A DNA stretch of 64,000 bases from Eretmocerus hayati (Eukaryota; Arthropoda; Insecta; Hymenoptera; Aphelinidae). The stretch covers positions 64,718,282 through 64,782,281 of the forward strand of contig CM056741.1 of the NCBI GenBank assembly GCA_029851415.1, in the 5' to 3' direction. The translations under genes and the position numbers were made by a program. Below, one piece after another: positions 37,701-50,164 of the stretch. Every line of letters begins with the position of its first letter. Positions within the stretch are counted from its first letter, which is position 1. The notes beneath the pieces were generated by a model, which searched no databases, was not told the DNA's origin, and saw nothing but the letters and a program-made list of their open reading frames with translations.

Positions 37701-40700
37701 CTGAAGAATTTTTCCTGGGCTGCTTCCATGCGCCAACAGCGAACTCAAACTTGATGATTAGTTACTCCCAAAATCTCATGAGGGTAGCTGACTCTTTTTG
37801 TGTCTCTAAAAAACCATGAATGAAAGGTTCAAATGCTTGTTGGACCATACTGGAACAGCATCATAAGAAAGTTACAAGGGAATGAGATCAAGTATTTTTG
37901 ACCAGTGCTTCCATGTATGGGCCTGATCACCAGAAATGTGGAGAGACTCGATGGAGACATAAAAAGATAGAACTGGATTTCGAATTACACGAAACTCGTA
38001 AGTGGAGGATTTGACTGGTCTTTTAGAGTTATTGGGAATGAAACCTGGAGAAACTGGGCCGAAAAACTCTGGCTCAATATCTATGTGACCTGTTATCACA
38101 GCCTTTCCGCATAGTTCAAGAGTTATTTGAATTTTCCAATTTTATATCTCTAGTCCCACGTTGTCTTTCAGAAGTGCAAGATGTGTCAGCACTCGTCTTC
38201 ACGAGACTGGAAGAGTGACAAATGATTAAATTCTTCGTGGCTCGCCCTGTATAGTCACACGTCATGACAATTTGGTAAGGATACTTTAATTTCGTGAGAT
38301 TTCCGTTAAGATCGGGGTATTTGCTGGGAACACATTAAACAAACTGTGGGATGATGAGGGAATTTCAGATAGACAGAAGAATTGATATTGATCTCCATAG
38401 TCCCATCGAACATACTTCACGGATAGAGCCTGATATTTCCTCTTGAATAATCTGTAGACAAACACGTAGTAGAAAACAAACGTTCCTCCGAGCTTTTCAA
38501 AGTCAGTAAGAGACTATTTCACGATGACACCCAGAACAGAATTGCAAGCAAAATAAATTACAAGGTCGTACTTCGTAGGTATGCCAAGACGGTGCATACG
38601 AAAACGAATTTCATGAGGAGCACACAATAATATGTGCGTCAGTCACACGTTTATATCTACAAGTACTCTGTGGCGATGCAACGCGCGAATCGCACAGGAC
38701 ATTCTCACGAGGTAGATGCACGCCATAGCTAGCCATGATACTATAATACTTACTCGCGTGATACCGAGCTCATCGTTGCACGCCTCACGCATTTTGCTTG
38801 GATATATACGTGGATACGTGTAAGTACGAGAGTGAGAAAAGAGCAGAGTAAAAACGCGTGAAAGCATTTAAACGGGCTAAAGGGCTACGATGCATCTCCG
38901 CATCGCAGCTGACGTCATATTCTTGAGCGCATCATCGTTGCCTGGATCGAGCTGTCAAGAGAGGCATCCTCAAGCTTAGCGTGCATTAATTCCTATTATA
39001 TCTATTATATTATACTAGACGCATCGTACCGGTCATACGAGGAACGTTTGATTTTCAAGACAGGGCTCAATTAGAAAATTTATGATTGAACCTGGCTCTT
39101 GACACTAGGCTTGACTTTCCTGGGAAATTCAGACTTGAAAAAAAGAGCTTTCGATGTTTAGAGCTTGTCTCTGGATGAAACCGACCTGCTGTCCGTGTAG
39201 CTTATGACCGATTCGAAAGTTCATCAAGATATAGCGAGGAGCTAAATAAGAGCTGCGGATGGTTTTTCAAACACGGCCGTTAATTTTTATTTTCATGAGA
39301 TCAGTTATGGGCCTCAAGAATGTTGAGAGAATTTTAAAAAGTTGAAAAGAAACCTCGAGTATCTTCTTTCCCTCGGTCTGATCTTTCAAGCAGCTTATAC
39401 ACTTTTCATATTTATGAGTTCAGAAACCTCGTCCCATGAACATTTGCGGTATGTTTAAACGCAAGAAATGCTGACCAGATTTCTAAATCCGGTTGATCGA
39501 GATAGAAATTTCATTATTTTGGCGATGTCAATTGTGGTGATGCTGTTACATGAGGGTTTGCGATAAAAATATAAAAGTGTGAAATAATCAAAGATTATTG
39601 TAGATAAATTACACCAACATGGAACTCTCATAACGTAATAGCCTATAGTTCCATCAAGTGCTCTATGACAATTTGTGTCTCAATATCCAAACTTAATTTC
39701 TGAGCTGTCGTAGTTTTTTCGGCATTATTCATCGAGTAGATCTTCTTACGACGATTTTTTGTTCTCGAGAGATAACAGTTTGCCATGATATAATCTTTGA
39801 TCAAGATATTGCACTTTACCATCCAAGTACCAAATTCCTGATCTACAGATGATTTGACTATAGATAGAAAAGGTTATTGGGCTAACTCAAGAACTACCGA
39901 CATTTTTGCTAATGAACTCTCTTGTTTTACTCTGTATTTCAGTATTTTTAATAAATACTCATCTTAATCGCCAAAAAATCGTGTATATTGGCGATAAGAT
40001 AAAAAGAGTTCTGATTGGTGTAATCTTTCGCTCACCTCATGATGTCAGCGACAATTATTCTTCAAAGATAACTTTCGATTCATTTACAGACCGAGAACAT
40101 TTTCTTTTCAGCATCCGCATCGCCGTTATTTGATGATTTCAAGTTCCACGGTCAGCTTGTATCCTCACTGGATGCGCGCAAAATACCCCCGAAAATTTTC
40201 GAAGTGATATACACAGTTTTGATATGCCTGGTTTCCTGTTCTTTATCATTATGGTTCGGTCGGAGTAATTTAATTAGCGCCGGTCATTGAATGTTTCAAA
40301 TAATGTTGCTTCTTTTGCTTACGAGACATAGAAGATATTGGACCGAACATTCTATTAGTTGTGTATCTGAACAAATTTCTGCATATTTTGATACTTCATA
40401 GATTATGTCATTTGACCACCTGAGTCTCGTATTTCACATCCGAGACATGATCAATATTTGTTCAAATATACTCCTAAGAGAAAATGAAATCAATTGCAAC
40501 AGGAACTACGAGTTTTCTCTCCCTAATTTTAAGTTTCAATCTTCTGGTTTTTTTTCTCACCAGCCAGCGTTTGAGTAAAAATACGCGCGAAGAAAAAACC
40601 GGGTATTCTTAGCGGCACCACAATCGTTGGACTCGCGTGATATTCTTGGTTCTTGTGTGAGCTGAAATTTGTATAGGATGCGGTATGGATAATTACACAG

Positions 40701-42524
40701 TCTCTTCGATGCAGTCGAGTTAGAATACAAGAGGAAGGATGTTGATTGTCACGTGGTATTTTCTTGAATCACAATAAAATTCAAAGGGTAACCTTGTGTA
40801 TTCTTGTAATTCATAAATCAGAGGGCGGTACATGCAATTTTCTTCTATGGCATATCTGTGTTCTGTCTTTAGAATATGGCGTCGATTTTTCAGATCATGT
40901 ACTGATTGTACTTTTTTGATTCTTAAAAGATTGGCAATACGCTTGATGTGTGTGTATCGTGTGCCATGATCAAAATTTGGAGAGACAGTTACAGTTTTCC
41001 GGAAAGAATTCGCCATTTTTCAGTAGATAATCAACCTTAACGCGGGGGCTGAAGTACTCCGTCATGTTGAATAGCCTAGAGGGATGAACCAGAATCAGCT
41101 CTGGAAATATCTCGAGTTTTCCTTAATCGAATCACATGAAATCTTGTATGCTTTAACATAATGCATGTCAAATTTGCGCTATGAGAAGAAGCTTCATGGA
41201 AATGAAAATAAAATATTCAAAATGGTGGCAGAACCCGGTCTTAACTTAATCAAGAGAAGTAGAATCCATCAAATGACATGAAAACAACGAATTTATCTTC
41301 TGAATATTGTAATGGTAGAACTTTCAACTCATTCCATCGTTGAAATGATTCAAGATTTTTCAAAATTCACTATACAACTACAGAGTTAATTGAAGATTGT
41401 CTCAGAAACACAGGAATCTAAGATTGGATTGCTGGATGGGATTTTTACAGCTGTTCCATCAGATTTTTCATTGATCGTCAATAAACAGAAGTTCAATCCA
41501 CATATAACAAAAGAACTAACCACCAAAGCACGCTGATTCCATTGAAGACATCGCTCTAGAAGGTAATACAATTACAAGTAACTGATAAGTTCAGAAGATT
41601 GAGAGATGAAAAAAATCTGGAAACTGATTTCTTCAAGATAGGGAGAGCTTGGCTCTTCTCATGACGATACAATCACGATTCACGGGCAAAACCTCTTCTT
41701 CCTCCTCTTTTTCCTGGAAAGTACGCGACAATTGCGCGGTCCGATACAAGGGCTGATATATTCGCGTCCTATCGCGAGCAAAAGATCGCCATGCCATGTG
41801 GGAGATGAAAGAAGATGGCACGCTCTCGTGCTCCCGCGCATCGCAGACACTCGCTTTCGAGAGGTTTGGGGGGCCTCTTGAGCTCACAGACCGACTCAGC
41901 TCAGCTCTCTCTTCAATGTTCATGGCAGGACGACGTGTGAGGAGAAAATCAATGCCGACGTCTGCGGCAAAAGGATGTTATGCTCTCGACTTCTGTGCAA
42001 GCAATGCTGCTCATGATGTCTTATTCAGAGGAAGAAATTATTGTTGCCAACATTGTAAATTATGGCATTGAAGTCCTCAGTTTTGGAGGAACTGAGATGT
42101 TCCGCGAGAAGAGAATGTTATTTAAATATTGAAGATACTATACTTTTTGTAAACTCTCCAAATCAGGTCAGTACATTTCCAATGATCATATCTCCAACAA
42201 TTCAACAAGACCAATCCACGAGCCGATCTCGTAGGTATGATCCGAAGTATGACTCCATTTATGCTTGATTGGGCCTTGAATGATCTAATTTTTACGATAT
42301 TAGATATTTGAAGATCATGATAATGATATATCCTGAGTCATACCTTTTCGATCTGAAAATTTTGGCACTTTCGAGATTTTTCGATCTCCTACATGAAATC
42401 AACATCATCCAAGATAAATCAGAAGTTAGATATTGAAGGTCTGCAGACGCTACAGCAATGGTTCATCAGATGGTTCTATCTTAGCAACGGGTTTCATTTT
42501 ATTTCTCTCTGTATACATCCAAAC

Positions 42525-42782
42525 TAGAGTTGGACAGTAATTAAATGTCATTGTGCTCTCATCAATATCGGATCTGATGTGTATCTCACAGAAAAATGTC
42601 AAAATGTCAGCGTTGAGTTCGCTTTGGATAAGTTAGACGAGATTGAAAAAGAACGCGCTCGATATCATTTAAAGCACATTCAAAATATTCGAAATCTGAT
42701 TCGGGTTTTTGAAGTTATACGTGTTAAGTTCAAAAACGCTCAAGGCAACTTATGGTGTCTGACTCAAGATATCATTGGAAGC

Positions 42783-42785
<3 letters not shown>
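42525..42785 (+). pseudogene. Coding-like fragment ending at a stop followed by a 32-A tract
   Basis: From an in-frame stop at 42525-42527 the plus strand stays open for about 85 codons to a TAA at 42783-42787, which merges directly into a 32-base A run. The second half is strongly helical and charged (ALDKLDEIEKERARYHLKHI and on). A short motif, INIGSDVYL followed by VEFALDKLDEI, recalls the beta-hairpin and second helix of prefoldin-alpha-like proteins, but alignment by eye needs a deletion. A 3'-end retrocopy or plain chance are both possible. No start codon or promoter is evident. Confidence 0.3.
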
Positions 42786-42818
<33 letters not shown>

Positions 42819-42820
<2 letters not shown>

Positions 42821-45800
42821 GGAAAATCATCTACTTAGCATGGCGCACTAAAAAATGTATCGTTTGTCGTCTTGGATACCAGATAAGTATGTACAATTTT
42901 CCCTGATTAGCACAGACTTGGAGACACAGGGTTTTGTTCGTATGAGATAGAATGATGTTTGTTGAACAGATTTGAGAGAACACATAATATATAGTTGAAC
43001 AGAGAAGACCATTATAGTTATCTACGATTAACCATACGACGCAACTACTTGAAAGAGCTCATGATCAAGTTTGACCACCAATAGCATAAGAAGTTTGCAT
43101 TCGATTGCATTAAAAATTGGTTCGTGTCATCATTAAAGACTAATGGAAAAATTGCACAGGTCAATGGGCTGATTCGCAATGTCGAAAGAGGTATTAAACG
43201 CAGCAATAGCGATCGTAGTTTCATGCAGTTCTGAATATAAAAGGAGAAAAGACATTCTTGTCCTTGAATCGTCCAATGCGCACCTTATTTAAAGAGCGCG
43301 GTGGTGTCGTATTACCGCGAAAAAGTAAAAATAAAGAGTAACACTGCAGACGAGCTCAGCTTTTATTTTTTCTCTTTCTAAACTTTTCTCCTCGCTCATT
43401 GGCTTTGATTCGATTCAATTCTTTATACTGCGGTCTGAATCAAGAAGCTGATGATCATGCATTTTGAGCAATCATTTCATCATGTAATAAAAATTACGCA
43501 TTCAATTCATTAGCCTGCAATTCATTGTCATCATCCGAGTCTCACATAAAGCCACATCTACATTTAGGTTGTAAAAAATTATCTTTGTCATCATGACAAC
43601 TATTATCTATTTTGAGTATCAATGTTGTTCCACTATTCAATGAAAACTTATAAATAAATTGATAATAAACTGATAGATGTATCTGGTGTTTCGAGGATCC
43701 GAATAAACTGTATGGAGAAGAATCAGATTTCTTGATAGATATCTCCAGAACAGTCTTTCAAATTTCAGTAAGGAATTAATCCACGATCTGAGCAAAAACA
43801 TTAGGATTTTTCAAACAGGCTGTAAACGATGTACTGACTCAGCACTGGAATCCTGGAACGAGGAAGTCTATGGATTCGTGATGAAAGGGTTTGGTCTCGG
43901 GCAATAAGGTGTATATAAGTACGGTGAGATACAAGGTCAGCGATAACGAAGAGCACGTGATATACGTTATGGATATATACGTTGCGCATGAGCAAAGTTG
44001 AGGTATGCGGAAGATCAACGAACTCTAATGAGTTATGATACTTGAGTCTTAATATCAGAGAATCTGGAGTTACACCGTTTTGAGGGAACGCTAATACTCA
44101 ATTCGAGATAGTTAGATTTTGGTGAACGAGTTAAAGCACTCAGAGATGGTTGATTTTAGCACAATTTCTGCATGACCTGATATAACGCTAGCCTCGACGG
44201 TAACTGAATTCCCTGGAAACCCTGATAAATATTTCTTTAAAAATTGATGACAAAACAAATAATTGGAAAGAACAAGAATTTCTTGGGAGTTGAAGTTGTA
44301 ATCTCTACAAATTGTAACAAATTTCGTAGAATCTTCTACGACCTGTTGCGATTGCGAATTGACAATTTCATTTTGGATGTCATAGGGAGTAGACGCAGTA
44401 GTATCACTAAAATCGAGAATTGGAGCTTGTTTTTGGATTGATTCACTTAAAATCTGATGATTCAATTTTTATTTAATATGGGCAAGGCTCAGTCAAGAGT
44501 TGAATCGTGATGATCACAGAAATTATAAAGATATAGGCGGATGGAAAATCACGAATGGAGTTTCCAAATTGAAACAAGAAATACCCATCACTGTCATTTT
44601 TTACTTGTGGGGGTGATCAAGTGTCATTATAGCATTTGATGAGACGAGAATGGTTTGTAACTTGCAGGACGTGGAGGTGGAGGCAAGGAATACCGAAGTT
44701 GTGCGTAAGCTTATTTGTGGGTTTGGCCGATGTGGAATTTCGGCTTTGTTCCTATCCTTATTCATTCTCACCCGCACTAATCATTCCCACGTTACGTTTC
44801 CGTTTGACTAAGCTTTCTTCTGCTTATCCAGCAAAAGTGAATCATGCGAATAGCGGAACGACGATACGATCTCTGAATTTCACAAAGGGTTTTCTACACT
44901 TTTCCAAAAACACCATTTGCAGTTGTAACCCGAGAAGAAGGATCGAATTGCACTGCACATAAGCTGCATGAGAAAACAGAGCAAGTACTTAAATGGACGT
45001 CAATTTCAAAGCTTTTTCCTACTTATTTCGTACACAAACGAGCAAATGCACTCTCTCTCTTTGCTGCGAACTCCGACCATCAGTCAAAGGCCAAGGGCTC
45101 GGAGCTTTTGCATCGCTATGTTTTCAAGCACACTATATAGTAAGCCCGATGATGGCAGAGAGGCTGCAAAGCAACAGTGGTGAGATGCGACTCTGTGGCA
45201 CATCTGCCGGCGCCCCGCATCATAGCCCTCAAAAAGGGGGAGTTCGGAGGGCTATGCTATAGCTGTATATGCCCTCGTGCTCGTCTGCTGGCCTTTGGAG
45301 GGTTGGTCGGAGGGCGCAGACTAGACATACTACCGCACAGAGGGATAAAGAGGGACGAGCTAAAGATTATTGTACAGACTTTGTCTTGTGCATGCAAATG
45401 TGTACGGAGGTGTGAGTAAACTCGTGTATGAAGAGCCGGCACTCCAGAGAGGCCAGAGAATAAGAGGCCGGCGGCCCCCGTCAAGGTTGAGGGCACGCTA
45501 TCGCCATATCTCGCTATAACATATATAGACAATAAAGAGCAGGGGGTGGCGTAGAGGGAAAAGCTGTCTGGAAAAGTCTCGTTCTCGTCTGCTCTGCTCG
45601 GTCGCCAACTTATGTGTCAAACTTTTTTTCAAGATTCGATATATTCTACCGGTTAAAAGCTCTGTCTTGTGGATTATATTCAGGTGTGCATGTGACATGT
45701 GTTATTACCGGTGTGTGGCTGCAAGCTGCAAATATATATATCAACTTCTTCCAACGGTGGTGGCTGCTGATGTCAAATGCGCCGGTTTTTCAACTGCAGT

Positions 45801-48028
45801 TGAAGTAAGTACGATACGATGGTCTGCTATGCTTGATGTTTATGTTTACACTCTGCATGAGGAGAGTTCCAATACGTCGAGTCAACTGTATTGTATTCTA
45901 TCTAGGTATTTGGAAGCAGAAGTTTTGAGTGCGCGAGCGCGGGCGCGAATGAATACAAACGGTCGTTTCACGGCGACGTGTCGAGCCTGACTGAAGAGCG
46001 CAGTGCTGGTTAGATTTGCTGCTATAATGCTCGCCGGTAGCTCTTTTGCGGCGGCTCGAAATCTGGAGGAGAGAGAAAGAGAGACGAGAGAAAGGGAGAA
46101 AGACAGAAGCTGCAGTTTGACGCTATACTTATTATATTATGAGCTACTGGCTCGCTCGCTGCGTCTTCGAGACGAGCTTTCGGAGCTAGAGGTGAGTCAA
46201 GAGCTTCCAACACCTCAATTTTCAGCTAAAAATTTTTTCCTCATTTGTTCTATGATCATTGTTCAAAATCTAAGATATTCGGAGGGAATTAGCAAACTAC
46301 CGTCAGATCAAATTTCCTTTTCCCTCGAAATTCTTACATTCGATTCAGGTAGCTCTGAGCTTTTGGTCGGCCGGACTCCGCGGCTACCGGCGTCCAGACG
46401 TATGGAATATTATTATATGCCGGCAAATGCAAGACTCATTTTTGGCTGTATGAGAGAGAGAGAGAGCCCAAGAGTATACCTATATATATTTGCGGACAGC
46501 GACGCGGTGCTAATTAATGGGCTCACCGAAAATAATTTGTCTGATGTGAAATTATGGCTAGGCGCAATCTACTCTAATTGCGTCTCGTTTTCCAGAGGCA
46601 CTTTACACGTAACTCTGACATCACAATGAAATTTTCGGAAATGATGATGGTAACCGATGCAACGACCCAGTTTGGCACTTCCATTAAGTATCTCTAACAG
46701 AAATCTGCGCAACTGGGCATCATTTTTTGGAAAATTCAACTCTTTACGGATGAATCATTGCAAGAAAGGTTCAAAATTATTGAGCAGCTCCGTGATCATA
46801 CCGGCAAAGCGTATATTTTAGTCAAATCAGTAGAAACAGGCGAAATGGGTCAGACGTGATTTTTCGTCAATCTGCCGCCACTTTCATCTCATATTTGATA
46901 CATTCATCCGAAATGGATATTAAGACTCAAAGATATGAAAATTCATCTTGCCAATAATCGAAAATTCGTGATTGTAATTCACACAAAAAATGATTGATAT
47001 GATCATTTCTTCAACTTTTTTAATCGCAAAAAATTTTTTCAGTCAAAATTGCCAATACCTTTCAGAAAAGTATTCAAGATTTGATTTCGAAACAAATATC
47101 CCTATTATCAAGCATTCTTGTCTGAATCTTGATTCAATACCGTCTTGTAAAACTATGTCGTGGGGATTGAGAAACAAAAAGCACCAAAAATACTTCATTT
47201 CATTGAATATTTTATGTCTTTCTTTTCAATAAATATTCCTGAAAATACAAGTTTACTATATTTCATTTCGCCAGAGATTGAAATTCTGGGAATTGGAATA
47301 ACATGCGTTTTCTTAGTACTTTTTATAAATAATACCACAGCTTGTTATCAAGTTGATATTGTACATAGGTGTATGTACATTGGCTGATCAAGTATACTTA
47401 TGATTAAAGATTTCGCATTCAGTTACAAAACATGAAGAATACTTCAATAACTTATAATAATCCAAAGAACAAGATAAAGGAGTACAGAGTAGATAACAGA
47501 TGAATGAGATAAAATATATATCGCGCTCTAACAACTGCAATATCCACAAAAATATATCCAATGATCAACCAGCTGTGTACACTATTTTTTAATAATGACG
47601 ATTGAAAGCCATCATTTGATTGGATGAAGATTCAAGATTTATATAAATTTGTTACACTGAGAAATATTTGAATAATCACTTACATAAAGTCACCAATGTG
47701 ACTGTATCACAATAATAAAACGAGCACAAACGTTGTAAGCATATTTGAAACATAATAATGAGCTAATTCAATAAAATGGTAACGATTCGATTCGTCGATT
47801 CAAAAAAAGATTTGATGCTGGATCGGGAAGACTGGGGCTCGTGAATATTAAAACTTGCTTTTGCCTTTCCAAAGGCTGCGAAAGTAGCGTATTAGAACCG
47901 AAATTGCTGATGTCGATAGCTTCAGTCGTGCGCCGCACTGGTCGATTAACAAAGTCGCTCTCGTCTTACGATTTCAACACTGTCGCATAGGCTTATCTCA
48001 CAGACGAATTATTCGGGTGCTTTTTTGC
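42819..48028. other. Non-coding stretch downstream of Arr1 with a CpG/GAGA-rich block
   Basis: The 45.1-46.5 kb block is G/C-rich with GAGAGA runs (46065-46105, 46453-46466) and TATATA tracts, the look of a regulatory island. A 117-codon minus frame at 44112-44465 is unassigned. No canonical AATAAA for Arr1 was spotted within about 300 bases of its stop. Confidence 0.4.
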
Positions 48029-49180
48029 TCAACAGGCGACATTCTCTTTCTCACTGGGCTCCACAGGCACGTCGACGAGTGCTTTGCCATCGTGAGCAAC
48101 GAGCTTGAGCCTCGTGTCGCTGGGCTTGGGCCTCATGAGTATGAAAGGCAGTTCGGCAGCCAACTCACCACCCAGCGCTCCCAGGTACAGCTTGACCTTG
48201 ACTGCATAGGATACGACAATACCGAAAGTATCCCTGACGTCGGGCGATGTCAGGAGCGTGCTCGAGGCGAGTTCCCCAGCCTCGCCCTTGAGCAATCCGT
48301 CGAGGGCCACTCCTCTGCGCTGTCTGTTGCCCTCGATTTGGGGATTGAGGTAGAGCACCTTCTGAAGGGTTGAACCAGGATTGATGGGACATCCGTCCTG
48401 CGTTTCGACGGCGTCGATGACGGTGCGGAACTGGCCGTTCTGGAATATAACGACGTCTATACCCTGCTGCACCAGGGCCTTGACCTTTTTTACGACCTTG
48501 TTACTGTTGTTCCTGACGCACACGTTAACCGCTATGCGCTCACCGTGATGGTACAGCTGTTTGTCCAGGGTGACCTCGAGCTCGAGTTCCCCCGGGCTGA
48601 GCAGAAAGTCCTTGCGAACGAGGGTGCGAGGTTGCCTTCCCTGTTTCGTCGGCGCGTACTGGATCTTGCGGATTCCCATGCAGACGGTGCTGCGCTTGTG
48701 AGTGATGTCCGTCTCGGACTCTCCGGCGTAGACCTTGAGGGTATACGACACTCCGCAGGGCTCACCCGCCTCTTCGGGACCCGGCTGTAGGGTGACACTC
48801 GCCGGCGCCGTTTGGGGGAAGCGCAGCGTGAATGGCACCGCGTTGGGCCCTAGTTTGCGCAGCAGACGCTCCTGCAACCTGGTCAAGCTGCCCGATGAGG
48901 CGGACTTGGCTGGCACCGGGTACAACTGCTCCGAAACGAGGTACAGCTCCTTCTGGAAGTTGAGGCCCATTATCTCGTCCTCTTCGCGACCGTAGCGAAA
49001 GCTACATATGAGCTGAATCCACACCTTGCGCTCGGTGTTGATGTAACTCTGGTCCAGCAGCGCAACACCATCGATGGGCTCGACTCCCGACAGATAGTCA
49101 ATAAAATCGCGTTTGCCAAGGTATACAGCAAGCTTGGCGTTGGGCGAGCACTTTTTGAACACCTTGAAATTCACAACCAT
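48029..49180 (-). CDS. Arr1: Visual arrestin Arr1 (phosrestin-2 type), intronless
   Basis: This is a full-length 383-residue arrestin read from one uninterrupted ORF. It should bind light-activated, phosphorylated rhodopsin in photoreceptor rhabdomeres, ending the Gq signal and helping receptor internalisation. The first residues (MVVNFKVFKKCSPN) match the fly Arr1 start rather than Arr2. The finger-loop region (FRYGREEDEIMGLNF, 61-75), the polar-core arginine segment (GIRKIQYAPTKQG, 169-181), the hinge/C-domain start (RKDFLLSPGELELEVTLDKQ, 189-208) and VSYAVKVKLYLGALGGEL (323-340) are all intact. The C tail is short and shows no clathrin box, as expected for the Arr1 class. Third codon positions are strikingly G/C-rich compared with COG2 next door. 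The absence of coding introns is unusual for an insect arrestin. Confidence 0.96.
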   Translation of the reverse strand: MVVNFKVFKKCSPNAKLAVYLGKRDFIDYLSGVEPIDGVALLDQSYINTERKVWIQLICSFRYGREEDEIMGLNFQKELYLVSEQLYPVPAKSASSGSLTRLQERLLRKLGPNAVPFTLRFPQTAPASVTLQPGPEEAGEPCGVSYTLKVYAGESETDITHKRSTVCMGIRKIQYAPTKQGRQPRTLVRKDFLLSPGELELEVTLDKQLYHHGERIAVNVCVRNNSNKVVKKVKALVQQGIDVVIFQNGQFRTVIDAVETQDGCPINPGSTLQKVLYLNPQIEGNRQRRGVALDGLLKGEAGELASSTLLTSPDVRDTFGIVVSYAVKVKLYLGALGGELAAELPFILMRPKPSDTRLKLVAHDGKALVDVPVEPSEKENVAC

Positions 49181-49265
49181 ATTGGTGCCGGTGTTGCTGC
49201 TGCCGAGGCAGCGACTGGATGGGTGAATTGGTCAAACTGTGTCGGTCGCGAGCGTAGGGCGGACT

Positions 49266-49273
49266 CTTTTATA
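49266..49273 (-). promoter_or_regulatory. Arr1: TATA box of Arr1
   Basis: The minus strand reads TATAAAAG here, 86-93 bases upstream of the Arr1 ATG. About 35 bases downstream lies CAGTTTG with its A at 49238, a plausible initiator, giving a 5' untranslated region of roughly 57 bases with no intron needed. A TATA-type core promoter fits a strongly expressed, tissue-specific gene. Sequence match only. Confidence 0.6.
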
Positions 49274-49324
49274 CGAGAGGACGATCGACGAGTGGGAGTC
49301 TCAAGCGAGACCTGCGGGGCTTCC

Positions 49325-49330
49325 TAATCC
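49325..49330 (+). promoter_or_regulatory. Putative Orthodenticle/Otx (K50 homeodomain) site upstream of Arr1
   Basis: TAATCC (GGATTA on the gene strand) lies about 87-92 bases upstream of the inferred Arr1 start site. Otd binds this hexamer and activates photoreceptor genes in flies. A 6-base site occurs often by chance, so the placement is the only support. Confidence 0.3.
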
Positions 49331-50164
49331 CTCTCGAGCGGATGAGCGAGCAGAGTGTATCCGCCGCCGCGGCTCGGCGACGATCGTCACGTGGCGAAGA
49401 TACTCTCTCTTTCAGCTGTTTTGGGATGACTCGCGTGCGACCTTCCCATTGCACCGAAGACGTGCAAGACTCTGAACTCCGATCGTGCTAGGGCGAGTTA
49501 CGCTTGTGAATCCTGCAAAAATATAACATTTGTAAGGGCTATTGCCAATTTCACTTATTCAGAACGATACTCCAGGGCATTCTCATTAGCAGCCGTTCGC
49601 TGGTTATTGATGCAGACAAAAAGTCGCTTTAATCAACTTAGGCGTGGTAGTACTTGCGTTCAACGATCGGCGAGAGCTCGAGGTTCGTTTCTAGCTTTAT
49701 AAATGGATCTAGAATATGACGTGAGTCAAATCCAATTCTGATTGCACCTACTTTTGAAAATGATGATGAAACAGTAGAGATTGTGGAGTTGACCAGTTCA
49801 ACGCGTCACTATAATCGATTTGCACGTGGGGAATAATTATTAAAAGGAATTTCAACTTTTGCCAATATTTTTTCGTGTTTTTTTTTCTTTCATGGATTCA
49901 AGATCGTAAGACAAATTAATATATTTTGTAACTTTTTACCGGGTCGTAATTGAGGGATCTCTTCATTCAAATAAATCGCAAAATCTCAAAATCAGTTTAA
50001 CATGCATATTACATGATTGGATGTCAGTCACCGTATTCTCAGTGACTGAGCGTTGTGACTTAGTAGATGATGTGACACTCATTTCACTTTTCAGTATCAA
50101 AATATAATCACCTCCAGATTTTATCCCCATCTCTAAGGGTGTGACGAATACCACAACTCCTCGA

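Larger units (their letters stand above)
32311..42524. other. Gene-poor A/T-rich stretch with two short hairpins
   Basis: Holds the 33.0- and 34.7-kb hairpins, a pyrimidine-rich block (33970-34100), a 12-base C run near 35815 and a CpG-richer block at 38640-38960 with a minus-strand donor GTAAGTATTAT after GCGA at 38754. No protein match by eye. Confidence 0.4.

Noticed and set aside
42525..42785. Naming the fragment UXT or a prefoldin subunit
   Set aside because: The resemblance covers a few residues and needs a deletion; not enough for a name.
48545..48995. Plus-strand frames over Arr1
   Set aside because: Antisense shadows of a G/C-rich real gene.
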